Shown: positions 55,624-64,000 of the stretch, one piece after another
Layout of the letters: every line of letters begins with the position of its first letter
Numbering within the stretch: position 1 is the first letter of the stretch
NCBI GenBank assembly: GCA_018238155.1
Contig: JABCTZ010000032.1
Coordinates: 29,034 to 93,033 of the forward strand
Direction of reading: 5' to 3'
Source of the DNA: Candidatus Heimdallarchaeota archaeon
GTDB taxonomy: Archaea > Asgardarchaeota > Heimdallarchaeia > JABLTI01
DNA length: 64,000 bases
Position numbers and translations under genes: made by a program
Notes under the pieces: generated by a model
What the model was told of the DNA's origin: nothing
What the model saw: only the letters and a program-made list of their open reading frames with translations
Database searches by the model: none

Positions 55624-56808
55624 TCAAATATTTCCAAATTCTTCGGCCCAATCTCTATGTCTAAGTAATTCTTCAGGTGCAACACTTGGTTTAATTTTTT
55701 CAAATGCTAACATGTAATCTTGTACTGTTACAGCTCGAGCTTTGATGTCAGGATTATCTAAGGCACCTGAAATATCAAGCTCTCTAACAGGCATCATTAT
55801 TGCTTCACGACAGATTAATTGAATATCTCTTCCAGAATATCCATCACTCATCTCACCAATTAGTTGGAAATCAATTGTATCTTCAATTTCTACACCTTTG
55901 GAATGAATCTCAAAGATTTTAGATCTTGCAAGTAAATCTGGCAGATTGATATAAATTCTCTTTTCAAATCTGCTCCTAAAGGCTGGGTCAATTTCCCAGG
56001 GAAGATTTGTTGCACCAATAACCACTACTCTGTCTTCCTTTTTGGTAGTCACACCACTCATTTGAGTCATGAGTGTTGTTTTCACTCTTCGCATTGCATC
56101 ATGCTCTCCTCCTCTTGCAGCAGCTATACTATCTATTTCATCAATGAATATTAGAGATGGTTGTTTTTCTTGTGCAGATTCAAATAATTGTGTAACAAGC
56201 TTTTCTGACTCTCCTAACCATTTCGAAATAATACTTGAAGCGCTGACATTGAAAAATGTAGCATCAACTTCTGTTGCTACTGCTCTTGCAAGCAATGTTT
56301 TTCCAGTACCTGGTGGTCCAAATAATAGAATACCTCTCCAAGGATTCCTTGCACCAGTAAATAAATCCGGTCTTTTCATAGGTAATATAATTGCTTCTCT
56401 TAGAGCTCTTTTTGCATCTTCTAAACCTGCGACATTGCTCATTTTGACATTTGGTTTTTCTACGATAATGATTTCATCAATTGCTTCTTCTAATTCATCT
56501 TTATCTTCATCTGATTCATCTGAATCTTTGCCACCACTCTTTCTATTGGACCCTCTTTTCTTTCTACTTGAATCGGCAGGTTGCATTCCTTGATCTTTCA
56601 ATTCCTTCGCTCGAGCAAGATATTCTTTTGATTTTAAGAAATACATATTTTTTAGCTGTGGATTGCTCGTGAAGCTTATTAGTTGCTGCAGTATTTCTGC
56701 AGCTTTCAAGTAATTTTGAAAAGCTGATTTATAATTTCCAGCTTGATCTTGGTCATATGCTTTTTGTGCATATTTTGATGCATATTGATACAAAGATGAA
56801 TTAGCCAC
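55624..56808 (-). CDS. vps4: Vps4-like AAA ATPase with MIT domain
   Basis: ESCRT-III disassembly ATPase of 394 aa. The MIT domain (1-78; ASKYAQKAYDQDQAGNYKSAF, ending LARAKELKDQG) would bind MIM motifs of ESCRT-III tails. A charged linker (80-118) leads to the AAA core: VAGLEDAKRALREAIILP, Walker A GPPGTGKT (164-171), pore loop SIISKWLGESE (~191-202), Walker B LIFIDEID (219-226), and arginine-finger FRSRFEKR (~278). A C-terminal helix (EELLRHRDWAEEFGN) follows, as in Vps4. The start is GTG 56808. No ESCRT-III gene is adjacent; vps25 is downstream. Confidence 0.95.
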   Translation of the reverse strand: MANSSLYQYASKYAQKAYDQDQAGNYKSAFQNYLKAAEILQQLISFTSNPQLKNMYFLKSKEYLARAKELKDQGMQPADSSRKKRGSNRKSGGKDSDESDEDKDELEEAIDEIIIVEKPNVKMSNVAGLEDAKRALREAIILPMKRPDLFTGARNPWRGILLFGPPGTGKTLLARAVATEVDATFFNVSASSIISKWLGESEKLVTQLFESAQEKQPSLIFIDEIDSIAAARGGEHDAMRRVKTTLMTQMSGVTTKKEDRVVVIGATNLPWEIDPAFRSRFEKRIYINLPDLLARSKIFEIHSKGVEIEDTIDFQLIGEMSDGYSGRDIQLICREAIMMPVRELDISGALDNPDIKARAVTVQDYMLAFEKIKPSVAPEELLRHRDWAEEFGNI

Positions 56809-56965
56809 TTTCGTTCACGCTCGTTATTTCATAGAATCTTCTATCTTATATATTTACCATTATAGACATTTTTCTCTTGCTATTCGAAACCCTATCTTTA
56901 ACTATGATATCATGGTGTTTCTCTTATAAAAGTATATTATTTTACACCGTTTATTTAGATTGTAA

Positions 56966-58366
56966 TTATTCTTTCAATTTCAAAGCGATTATAAAATCCA
57001 TAACATTCGTTCCTGTAGATTCAGTTATTATTAAACCATTAGTTTCTTTGAAGAAATTATATGAATCATTGTTTGTAAGGAATTCTTGTAAATCTAAATT
57101 CAATTGTTTCGCCTTTTTGATAATACAATTATCTATGAGTGCTCCTGCTGCATCTGTTGGACCATCTTTTCCATCTGACCCTATAGAAGCAATTACTATT
57201 GTTTCAGATTTCTTTAATGAAATTCCTGATGCCAATGTTAATTCTTGATTTCTTCCCCCTTGACCTTGACCGGTTATTTTTACTGTTGTTTCACCACAGC
57301 CAATTAGTAGGGTATTCTTTTCAACATTATTTATTGCAGTAGCAATTTTAGAACCAACATCTTTGGCTTCTCCATTTATCTCAGTAGAGAGGATCTTACA
57401 ATTTAAACCGATATCAAGCGCTGTTTTTTTCATAGCTAAACACGAAACTGTATTCGAAGCAATAATATAATTGCTTACTTTTTTAAATAATGTCTTTGTT
57501 TTCTTAGGAGAATTGCTAATTTCATTATTTATTTCCTTCTCAATTATTTTAGCTATTGCTATTGGTATTTTTCCTTTCAAGTTATATTTTAGTACTATTT
57601 CTTCTACATCTTGCCACGTTGTAGTATCTGGAGCAGTTGGACCTGATGCAATTGTATCTATATTATCACCAATAACATCACTGATGATAAGAGAAATTAC
57701 TTTTGCAGGTTGTGCTGCTTCTGCTAATTTACCTCCTTTAATTTTTGATAAATGTTTTCTAATAGTGTTTAATTCATGAATTGTAGCACCTACATTTGTC
57801 AAGAGGTTGAAAATTATCTGTAAATCTGTAAGAGAGATTGTTTCAAGAGGTAATTCCAAAAGAGCAGAACCTCCACCACTTATCAACGAGAGAACTATAT
57901 CATTTTCAGTTAGATTTTCAACTAGTTCTAGAATTCTTTTCGCTCCTGCAACACTTCCCTTATTTACAAAAGGATGACCTGCCGATTGTAGAATTATTTT
58001 CTTTAATGGATATTTTTTCTTGATTTCTTCAGCTGGAACACATATCAAACCTTGGTGAATTCGTTCCCCTAAAATCTTCTCTACAGCTAACGCCATTGCA
58101 GCAGATGCTTTACCAGCTCCAATTACAACAATTCTACATCCTTTTTTTATCTCTATTTGGGAATAATCAGATAATATCAATTCATTATTTTTGATGGATA
58201 GAAATTCTTCCACTACTTTCTGTGGGTTTGCTGCTTCGAGACCTTTCTCCAAAACAGCTAAAATGATTTTACGTGCATTGAGATTTCTTTCATCACAAAC
58301 CTTTGATAGTAAAATAGCTCTATTTTTGACATATTGTTCTTTTTTCTGAATTATTTTTCCCCTCAA
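56966..58366 (-). CDS. Glycerate 2-kinase (MOFRL family)
   Basis: ATP-dependent kinase of 466 aa producing 2-phosphoglycerate from glycerate in archaeal carbon metabolism. The N-terminal domain has VVIGAGKASAAMALAVEKIL, SAGHPFVNKGS and SLISGGGSALLELP. The middle domain has LNTIRKHLSKIKGGKLAEAA, LIISDVIGD and IASGPTAPD. The C-terminal MOFRL domain has LIGCGETTVKITGQGQGGRNQELTL and IGSDGKDGPTDAAGALID. Length is normal. The first start is TTG 58366. The gene ends ~160 bp upstream of vps4 on the same strand. Confidence 0.94.
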   Translation of the reverse strand: MRGKIIQKKEQYVKNRAILLSKVCDERNLNARKIILAVLEKGLEAANPQKVVEEFLSIKNNELILSDYSQIEIKKGCRIVVIGAGKASAAMALAVEKILGERIHQGLICVPAEEIKKKYPLKKIILQSAGHPFVNKGSVAGAKRILELVENLTENDIVLSLISGGGSALLELPLETISLTDLQIIFNLLTNVGATIHELNTIRKHLSKIKGGKLAEAAQPAKVISLIISDVIGDNIDTIASGPTAPDTTTWQDVEEIVLKYNLKGKIPIAIAKIIEKEINNEISNSPKKTKTLFKKVSNYIIASNTVSCLAMKKTALDIGLNCKILSTEINGEAKDVGSKIATAINNVEKNTLLIGCGETTVKITGQGQGGRNQELTLASGISLKKSETIVIASIGSDGKDGPTDAAGALIDNCIIKKAKQLNLDLQEFLTNNDSYNFFKETNGLIITESTGTNVMDFIIALKLKE

Positions 58367-58465
58367 GTATTATTTTTTCATCAACTTCTATTGTAAACTA
58401 AGAGAACATTCATTAATTACTTTTTCAGTTATTTATTATTGGTTAAATATTATTGCCGGGGTTGA

Positions 58466-59884
58466 CAAACAATTACAAGTAGATTTCTAAGTAGAACAAC
58501 AAATGCTCTCTTCAATCAGAGGTTCTTTTTAGGTGTTTATGCACCAATAATCCTTGAGTTCATTGTTTATGCAATTTATTCTGTTGCAAGAGGCAGTGAG
58601 TTCAATTTTGGAACAATCCTTTGGGCAGTGATGCTTATTGCTCCCGCTTTATTCTTCTATATGTTGTCACCTGTGTTTATTTATTATGTTAGTGGAGCAG
58701 GAAAATATTATGAGAAAAATCTGAAAGAGAACTTAGATTCACTATTTATATTTTCAGATGATGAAGATCATTTAGTTGATAAACAGAAATTAAAGATTAG
58801 AGAAGAAATAAATGAAAAGCTAATTCCTAGGTTGGTAAAAGATGTCAAAGGATTGTATATTGATTCATATATTAGTCGATCTCGTAGTGATAAGAAAAAT
58901 AACTTATTGAGTAGCTTTGAATCATTGTTTCTATTTTCTATTCTTTGGTCTATTTTATCTTTAGCAGATTTTATTGGTGTAATAATTCTTCATTACACAC
59001 CAATCGCTTTAGATTTTGTTTATATTGATCAAATCACTAATGGTATAAATGTAGTAATCTTTGCTCTGATTTTTGGTTCATTAACTATTCTAAGTGATTT
59101 ACTGGCATTTTATTCACTTGGACGTCTAAGACATTTAATGCTTGAAACTCTTCCAATTGTTATTTATGTTGATGAAGAAGAGCAAATTAAAAGAAATAAT
59201 TACATTAGAGCGTTAAGTCAATTTCCAATAGAAGGATTAGTAAGTGATCGATTATTACGTAAACATTCAAGACGAATTGATGGAATCTATGAACAAGAGT
59301 TTTCCGAACCACTTTCGGAAGCATTGCGTGTATATGCTAGGAATCAAGTTGCCAAACAGCAAGCTTGGAGGATATACAAACCAATATTAGATGAATTAGA
59401 AGTGACTGCTGTGCAAACAGCAATAATCAAGGATCGATTCTTTGATAGTCCTATCTATGAAATTGCTCGAGATGTTTTTAGTTATGATCATGAACTTCAC
59501 TCACTTAAAACAGATATTGAATATGTAAAGAATAGATTGAATTTGTGGGATGAGATTTCTGAGGAAGAAAGAGCAACCTCATTAGTTTTCCTCTTCAGAT
59601 CAACTGAGCAGCTTTTCAAAAGTATTTTAGATGGATTTGATGCTCCAATTGAGATTAATGCCAATTTTTCTGCTATGCTCAAATATCTTAAAGAAAAATC
59701 TTTGGTGAATGAAAAAGAAGAACAATCATTCAACAAAATTAGAAAGAAAAGAAATACTTTAGTTCATCAATCCGGACGTATAGTATCAATTAAGAAGAGT
59801 GAAATTGAAAGCTTTCTACAAAGTTTAGAAAGTGTTTTACTTAAAGTTGAAAAACGATTCAAAAGCTTAAAAAGTAAAAGCTAG
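58466..59884 (+). CDS. Membrane protein with C-terminal HEPN-like domain; start unclear
   Basis: The first standard start is GTG 58628 (418 aa), but the frame stays open to 58466, just after a TGA at 58463. The 54 extra codons encode a credible membrane helix (FFLGVYAPIILEFIVYAIY). They contain no ATG, GTG or TTG, so an ATT start (58472) or a frameshift is implied. Other helices lie near residues 2-22, 95-125 and 135-160 of the GTG form. The C-terminal ~130 residues are HEPN-like: helix SLVFLFRSTEQLFKSILDGF and RKKRNTLVHQSG, whose RNTLVH gives the R-x4-H RNase-type motif. Confidence 0.65.
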   Translation, partial: QTITSRFLSRTTNALFNQRFFLGVYAPIILEFIVYAIYSVARGSEFNFGTILWAVMLIAPALFFYMLSPVFIYYVSGAGKYYEKNLKENLDSLFIFSDDEDHLVDKQKLKIREEINEKLIPRLVKDVKGLYIDSYISRSRSDKKNNLLSSFESLFLFSILWSILSLADFIGVIILHYTPIALDFVYIDQITNGINVVIFALIFGSLTILSDLLAFYSLGRLRHLMLETLPIVIYVDEEEQIKRNNYIRALSQFPIEGLVSDRLLRKHSRRIDGIYEQEFSEPLSEALRVYARNQVAKQQAWRIYKPILDELEVTAVQTAIIKDRFFDSPIYEIARDVFSYDHELHSLKTDIEYVKNRLNLWDEISEEERATSLVFLFRSTEQLFKSILDGFDAPIEINANFSAMLKYLKEKSLVNEKEEQSFNKIRKKRNTLVHQSGRIVSIKKSEIESFLQSLESVLLKVEKRFKSLKSKS

Positions 59885-59976
59885 GTGCAATATTAACAAT
59901 AAATTCAGTTCTAGCGAAAAACTTTTTGAATAGACTTTATTCACCTCATTATTAGATGATAAAAGAACGTGATATT

Positions 59977-60402
59977 ATGTCAGAAAGAAAGAAAACAACC
60001 TCTTCAAAGAAACCTACAAAAAAATCCAAAACATCAGCAGTTACAAAAAAGACTGGAAAAGCTAAAGCTTCTTCTACAAAGAAATCTACTGCTAAGAAAC
60101 CCGCATCAACTAAAAAAGTCTCCAAAAAAGCCTCGACTGTAAAAGCACAAATTGTGAGCTATAGAAGAAGCAATCGATTACAAGTCACTAATCAAGCAAT
60201 TGCCTTGATTTTAGATGATGTTAATCATAAAGCATTAGTGGGTAGAAAATTCACTCTTAACTTTGCAGATAGCAATGCTATTGCAAAAGGAATTGTTTCT
60301 GCAACTCATGGTCAATTAAGAAATAAGCGAGTAAGACTACGTTTTGCGAAAGGCGGTATGGCTGGTAAAGCAGTCAATCAAATAATTGAAATTCATATTT
60401 AA
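59977..60402 (+). CDS. rpl35ae: Ribosomal protein eL33 (L35Ae) with histone-H1-like N-terminal tail
   Basis: A ~141-aa protein. Its last ~85 residues match L35Ae: SYRRSNRLQVTNQAIALIL, GRKFTLNFADSNAIAKGIV, ATHGQLRNKRVRLRFAKGG and the C-terminal MAGKAVNQIIEIHI. The first ~55 residues are almost only K, S, T, A and P (e.g. KASSTKKSTAKKPASTKK), like a linker-histone tail, and are absent from ordinary eL33 (about 85-110 aa). ATG 59977 or ATG 59956 may be used. It stands alone, with a hairpin terminator downstream. Confidence 0.88.
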   Translation: MSERKKTTSSKKPTKKSKTSAVTKKTGKAKASSTKKSTAKKPASTKKVSKKASTVKAQIVSYRRSNRLQVTNQAIALILDDVNHKALVGRKFTLNFADSNAIAKGIVSATHGQLRNKRVRLRFAKGGMAGKAVNQIIEIHI

Positions 60403-60420
60403 AAAAATTCTAGAGAGCAA

Positions 60421-60464
60421 GGGGGTCTCCTCTTCTCTCCGAGACTAATTCTATTTGTTTTTTA
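60421..60464 (+). terminator. Hairpin-T terminator after eL33
   Basis: GGTCTC and GAGACT flank an 11-base CT-rich loop (60424-60446), followed by TTCTATTTGTTTTTT. The unusually GC-rich stem, in an AT-rich gap between convergent genes, supports a termination role. Confidence 0.55.
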
Positions 60465-60477
60465 TGCAATTAATTAT

Positions 60478-61884
60478 TTACATTTCTGGTAATTCTTTCT
60501 TCCAAGCAGATAGGAGATCAATAAGCATCTGTTTTCTTTTAACTCCACCACTTTTAATCTTATAGACTCTAGTCATTCCTGGTGAACCAACATGTTCATA
60601 CATCTGTTCTATGAACTTATCACATATATCATTAAATGAACTTGTATCATTGATAGCTTCAATATATTTAATGAAAACATCAATAACTTTCACAAGCTCA
60701 GGACTAGGTTTTCTATCAATTTTAACTGTTTTTTTACTTCTAGAAGCTCTTTTCTTTGTATATGATACTTTAGGAACTTTTACTCCTTCATCAAGATCTG
60801 GTTGTTCTTTCTCAGAAGCATCATCTTTTGGTTTATCTTTTTGAACACTTTTACCTTTAAGATAATCACTTGGTTTAACAGAACGTTCATCTGGATCTTC
60901 TTCAATATTTTCTGTTGAAGCTTTGGCAGGTTTTCTTTTAACTACCTCCTGAGTAGTTTCACTTGCTTTTTGTTCTGTTACTCGTGATTGAGTAGCTTGC
61001 TGAGCCGGTGCTGAACTCACAAATTGTCTTGTCATTGAAGCTATTTGAGGTTGGAATATTTTCTCAATTTCATGAGCATGAATAGCAATTTGATTCAATA
61101 TTTTTTGTTTAGTAATATGTCTATCATCTACAATTTCACTTAGCTCTACGCCAAGGAAAGCTATAAATTCCTTCTTGAAAGGATCATCTACAGTTCCATA
61201 GATTTCATCCAGTTCTCCAATGATATTTTCAATATTCTTGAGTGTTTTATCTGAACCTGACCCTTTTCTCTTTTCATCCTCATATTCTAGAGCAACTTCT
61301 TTAAGTTCTCTTTGAAGATCCTTCAAACGCATTTCTAATTGGCTATTCTCAACTTCTAAATCATTTGCTTCTTCTAGCTTTTCATCATATTTCTCTTTAA
61401 CTTTCTTGAAATCAGTTGAAAGTGATTCGTTAGTCATTTTGAGATATTTGCTTTCTTCAGTTAATTTGATGTTTGTCTCCCTGATTTTTGCGTCTGCTTG
61501 GGGAGCTGCGGATAAATTCTTTAACTGACTTTGTAATTCTTTTGCTTGAGCATCAGTTGTTTGATATTTGCTCTTTAGAGTAATGTTTTCCTGTTTAAGT
61601 GTGGCAGTTTCTATCTCCAATTCTTCATTTCTTTCTGAATATTTCGAAACCATGGAAATCATTCTTGGTGCCATCCCTAAACTGATTTTTTTATTATCAA
61701 GTAAAGAGATCAAATTCTCCAATTCAAAATATTTCATATCTTTTTCTTTAAGAAGGTTAGAAGGTCGAAGGAGTACATCAATATCTTCAATGAAGAAGCT
61801 CAACTTCTCGTACCCGAATTGTTTTGCTTTTTTCTCCAATATAGCAAGTTGTTTTTGAGTTATTGATGAAGATTCTTCGCTCAT
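60478..61884 (-). CDS. Long coiled-coil protein, unknown
   Basis: A 468-aa cytoplasmic protein. Residues 1-75 form a globular N-terminal domain (YEKLSFFIEDIDVLLRPSNLL). Residues ~80-225 form a long heptad coiled coil (LKQENITLKSKYQTTDAQAK; LEVENSQLEMRLKDLQREL). A helical domain (~225-290) follows, then a disordered, charged linker (290-385; KRASRSKKTVKIDRKPS). A conserved-looking C-terminal domain ends it (385-468; NDICDKFIEQMYEHVG, GGVKRKQMLIDLLSAWKKEL). No known family is recognised. A structural or segregation-like role would be a guess. Confidence 0.7.
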   Translation of the reverse strand: MSEESSSITQKQLAILEKKAKQFGYEKLSFFIEDIDVLLRPSNLLKEKDMKYFELENLISLLDNKKISLGMAPRMISMVSKYSERNEELEIETATLKQENITLKSKYQTTDAQAKELQSQLKNLSAAPQADAKIRETNIKLTEESKYLKMTNESLSTDFKKVKEKYDEKLEEANDLEVENSQLEMRLKDLQRELKEVALEYEDEKRKGSGSDKTLKNIENIIGELDEIYGTVDDPFKKEFIAFLGVELSEIVDDRHITKQKILNQIAIHAHEIEKIFQPQIASMTRQFVSSAPAQQATQSRVTEQKASETTQEVVKRKPAKASTENIEEDPDERSVKPSDYLKGKSVQKDKPKDDASEKEQPDLDEGVKVPKVSYTKKRASRSKKTVKIDRKPSPELVKVIDVFIKYIEAINDTSSFNDICDKFIEQMYEHVGSPGMTRVYKIKSGGVKRKQMLIDLLSAWKKELPEM

Positions 61885-62145
61885 TTTTTTTCGCCACGCA
61901 TTAGATAAGAACGTTATTCTAATGATTGAAAAAGTTTTTCTTTGTAAAAAAGCTATCGAACTTCTTTATTACCTTTCGGTTTGTGCTATTTTCCATATAA
62001 TTTAGTCCCATACTTGAACATTTAAATATGTTAGAGAATTTTCCTAAAAAACATTTAAAAGATTAAGATAACAATTATGCTTATCTGGTATTTAGAATCA
62101 ATTTGTACTTTCATTAAAGTTTAATAACACATTATTATTGTTATC

Positions 62146-62155
62146 TTTATAAAAC
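62146..62155 (+). promoter_or_regulatory. TATA-like element of the TPR gene
   Basis: TTTATAAAAC follows TTATC and precedes GAGGG (the probable ribosome binding site at 62161) and the TTG start at 62173. The spacing suggests either a very short leader or use of another upstream promoter. Confidence 0.35.
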
Positions 62156-62172
62156 GAATTGAGGGTTATTAT

Positions 62173-64000
62173 TTGGTACTCCCAAAAGATTTCAATTTAC
62201 ATGAAAATCGTTTATCCAAAGATTCTTTGGAAAGCATAGAATTTCAATTCGAACGTTTGGGGTTAGATTCCAAAGACATAAATATTTTTTTGAAAAGGTT
62301 TATTCGAATATCAAACTCAGCGGCATTACCTTCTGATGACTATGAGATTGTGTATTTAGCAGCTAAAATTGCCTATATGCTTTCAGATTATGTTTATTTT
62401 GAATCAGAAGAATTTTTAGAAAAACAAATGGGAAACGACGGTGCTCGAATTTGGCAAGCCTTAGCCAAAGCCGCTCAAGGAGATCTTGATGAATCAATTA
62501 AAATATTAGAGGATATTAAAAAAATAACTGAAAATTCTGGTGATATTCTTCAACACATAGAAACTCTCAGTATTCTTGGTCAAATTTGGATTGTTCGAGG
62601 TTCCAAAGGTCATTCCAATTTAAATCAGATCATGGAGAGTATCGATAAATTCGAAGAAAAATACAAACATTCTTTGCCGGATTTCAATCATATCTTTATG
62701 CCTGCTTATTTGCTCAAGGAGCGTTTTATGGCTCTTCAACTTCCACCAAAGGATCTAATTAAAAAAATTAACATTATCTACAAAATTGCTGAAGAAATAG
62801 GCACTACATATTGGATGACTCATCTTCAATTGGATCTTGCTATAGCTCATTTACAAAATAATGCTGTAAAAGAAACAAGTGATTTCCTTCAGAAGGCATT
62901 TGAAACACTTGAAAATAAAAAATATCTAGCATTAGAAGCAAAAGCAATTAGAGTTCAAGGTACACTATTTGAAAAACAAAATAAGAGTGATTTAGCTGAA
63001 AAAAAATACTTACAAGCTAAAATAGCATATTCAGAATTGAAGGATCAGATTGGTGTATCCACTTGTATCTCGAAATTAGCAAATCTAGCTTTCACTCAAA
63101 ATCAGCATGATAAAGCTGAACAGTATTTTACTGAATCTTATGCTATCTCTGAATCAATAAGTGATTTCTATGGTATGACTGTTTCTTTAAATGCACTAGC
63201 TGAATTCTCCTCAAAAAAAGGGCAATATGCGGAATCATTTGCAACATATAAACGTGCATTAGAAATGGCAAAAAATAATTCTTTTGAGCTGCTTCTTCCC
63301 TCTATTTATAGTGGTTTAGCTTTTGTCAATTTCATTTCAGGTGATTTCTGGCAGGCTGTAGAAAACAGAAGTAAAGTTGTCATTTACAAAGAAAAGATGA
63401 ATACAAGTGAAGAAGAATTACTTTTCGAACATATGAAATTGGGTCAATTGAATGCGATTGTTGGCAATTTGGATGCGGCATTTGACGGTTTCGAACAAGC
63501 ATTAAATTTCTGCATGAAACTTGGTAAAAAAGATGATTTATATTTTGATATTCTTAATTGGCTGTTTGAAATTTCTACTGCACTTGGAAATTTATCATTA
63601 GCAGAAACCTATGTGAGTAGAGCTGACCTTTTCGCTTCAATTCATAATTCTGAAGAGGAAAATGTTCAAGCTTTAATATCCCGAATACGATTTTTAATTC
63701 AAAAAAGAGAACTTGCCAAAGCTGATAGTTATTTAGAAAGCGTTTTTGAGAAAGCACTTGAGTTTCCATCAGCATTAACAATGGCATTAGCAATAGTAGA
63801 GAAGACTAATGTTTTATTGCTCCAGTATCAAGAAAAAGCTGATGAAAGTCTTTTTGAAGATGCATTGGGAAAGATGGAAGATATGGTTTTTATTTCATTA
63901 GATTTAGAATTTTTACCATTAACTATGTATGCAAAACGTGCTTTAGCAAAAGCTCTTGCTTATAGAAATAAATACCAAGAAGGAATTGAAGAAATAGATG
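62173..64000 (+). CDS. TPR-repeat protein (incomplete at the window end)
   Basis: A long open frame that runs off the right edge (at least 609 codons), read directly from the sequence. It starts at TTG 62173 with GAGGG seven bases upstream. The product is helical with tetratricopeptide repeats, e.g. HDKAEQYFTESYAISESISD and GQYAESFATYKRALEMAKN, and similar units before and after. The N-terminal ~110 residues resemble no named domain. Archaeal TPR proteins of this type act as scaffolds. It is divergent from the coiled-coil gene, with a 288-bp gap. The missing C-terminus could carry an effector domain. Confidence 0.85.
   Translation, partial: MVLPKDFNLHENRLSKDSLESIEFQFERLGLDSKDINIFLKRFIRISNSAALPSDDYEIVYLAAKIAYMLSDYVYFESEEFLEKQMGNDGARIWQALAKAAQGDLDESIKILEDIKKITENSGDILQHIETLSILGQIWIVRGSKGHSNLNQIMESIDKFEEKYKHSLPDFNHIFMPAYLLKERFMALQLPPKDLIKKINIIYKIAEEIGTTYWMTHLQLDLAIAHLQNNAVKETSDFLQKAFETLENKKYLALEAKAIRVQGTLFEKQNKSDLAEKKYLQAKIAYSELKDQIGVSTCISKLANLAFTQNQHDKAEQYFTESYAISESISDFYGMTVSLNALAEFSSKKGQYAESFATYKRALEMAKNNSFELLLPSIYSGLAFVNFISGDFWQAVENRSKVVIYKEKMNTSEEELLFEHMKLGQLNAIVGNLDAAFDGFEQALNFCMKLGKKDDLYFDILNWLFEISTALGNLSLAETYVSRADLFASIHNSEEENVQALISRIRFLIQKRELAKADSYLESVFEKALEFPSALTMALAIVEKTNVLLLQYQEKADESLFEDALGKMEDMVFISLDLEFLPLTMYAKRALAKALAYRNKYQEGIEEID

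Overview
This window looks like chromosomal DNA of an AT-rich Asgard archaeon; the exact lineage cannot be fixed from the sequence. The archaeal signs are an eL8/L7Ae-eS28-eL24 ribosomal operon, eL33 (L35Ae), Tsr3, the archaeal class of LeuRS, a CCA-less tRNA-Gly gene, an archaeal SRP RNA, type 2 IPP isomerase and a class III (pilin) signal peptide. The Asgard signs are an ESCRT pair (a Vps25-like ESCRT-II subunit beside a MIT-AAA Vps4 ATPase), a Rab/Ras-like GTPase fused to a zinc ribbon, an Arf-like GTPase beside a probable longin protein, a membrane-anchored JAMM peptidase and several HEAT-repeat proteins, one ending in a RING-like zinc module.

Layout. 1-3.5 kb: GlmM/ManB-type mutase (3' part), a GlmU-like beta-helix protein with a degraded nucleotidyltransferase signature, and a radical SAM protein. 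3.5-9 kb: DUF2095 with a YchF-like GTPase, Tsr3, a stand-alone RAM domain, a membrane zinc-ribbon protein, a BioB-like radical SAM protein and a coiled-coil protein. 9-18 kb: Rab-like GTPase, tail-anchored DUF362 ferredoxin, tail-anchored JAMM protein, two HEAT proteins flanking IPP isomerase, then the ribosomal operon. 18.0-18.3 kb: SRP RNA, a GC-rich island on the minus strand. 18.4-30.6 kb: Ncs6/TtuA-like thiolase, site-2 protease, nucleotidyltransferase, radical SAM protein, small hypotheticals, and a minus-strand operon of a 42-aa ORF, a double-length UvrA and a terpenoid-cyclase-fold protein. 30.8-37 kb: methyltransferase, PepF, pilin-like protein and an Ig-repeat surface protein.

37-43 kb holds the region I find most novel. 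The PLP synthase genes pdxS-pdxT are divergent from a threonine-synthase-like protein that has lost the Schiff-base lysine (Leu instead) and carries a C-terminal winged helix. Two near-identical 14-bp pseudo-palindromes, centred exactly 20 bp apart, lie just upstream of pdxS. This suggests an archaeal vitamin-B6 regulator analogous to, but not homologous with, bacterial PdxR/MocR. A HEAT-RING-like protein follows.

43-64 kb: second DUF362 protein; longin-like, Arf-like and 7-TM genes in one operon; tRNA-Gly(GCC); PHP phosphoesterase; LeuRS; TrmO; membrane-anchored subtilase; Vps25-Vps4; glycerate 2-kinase; a membrane HEPN-like protein whose reading frame runs upstream of any normal start; eL33 with a histone-H1-like tail; a long coiled-coil protein; and a TPR protein that leaves the window. 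Many genes appear to start with TTG or GTG. No CRISPR array, rRNA or intact insertion sequence was seen.
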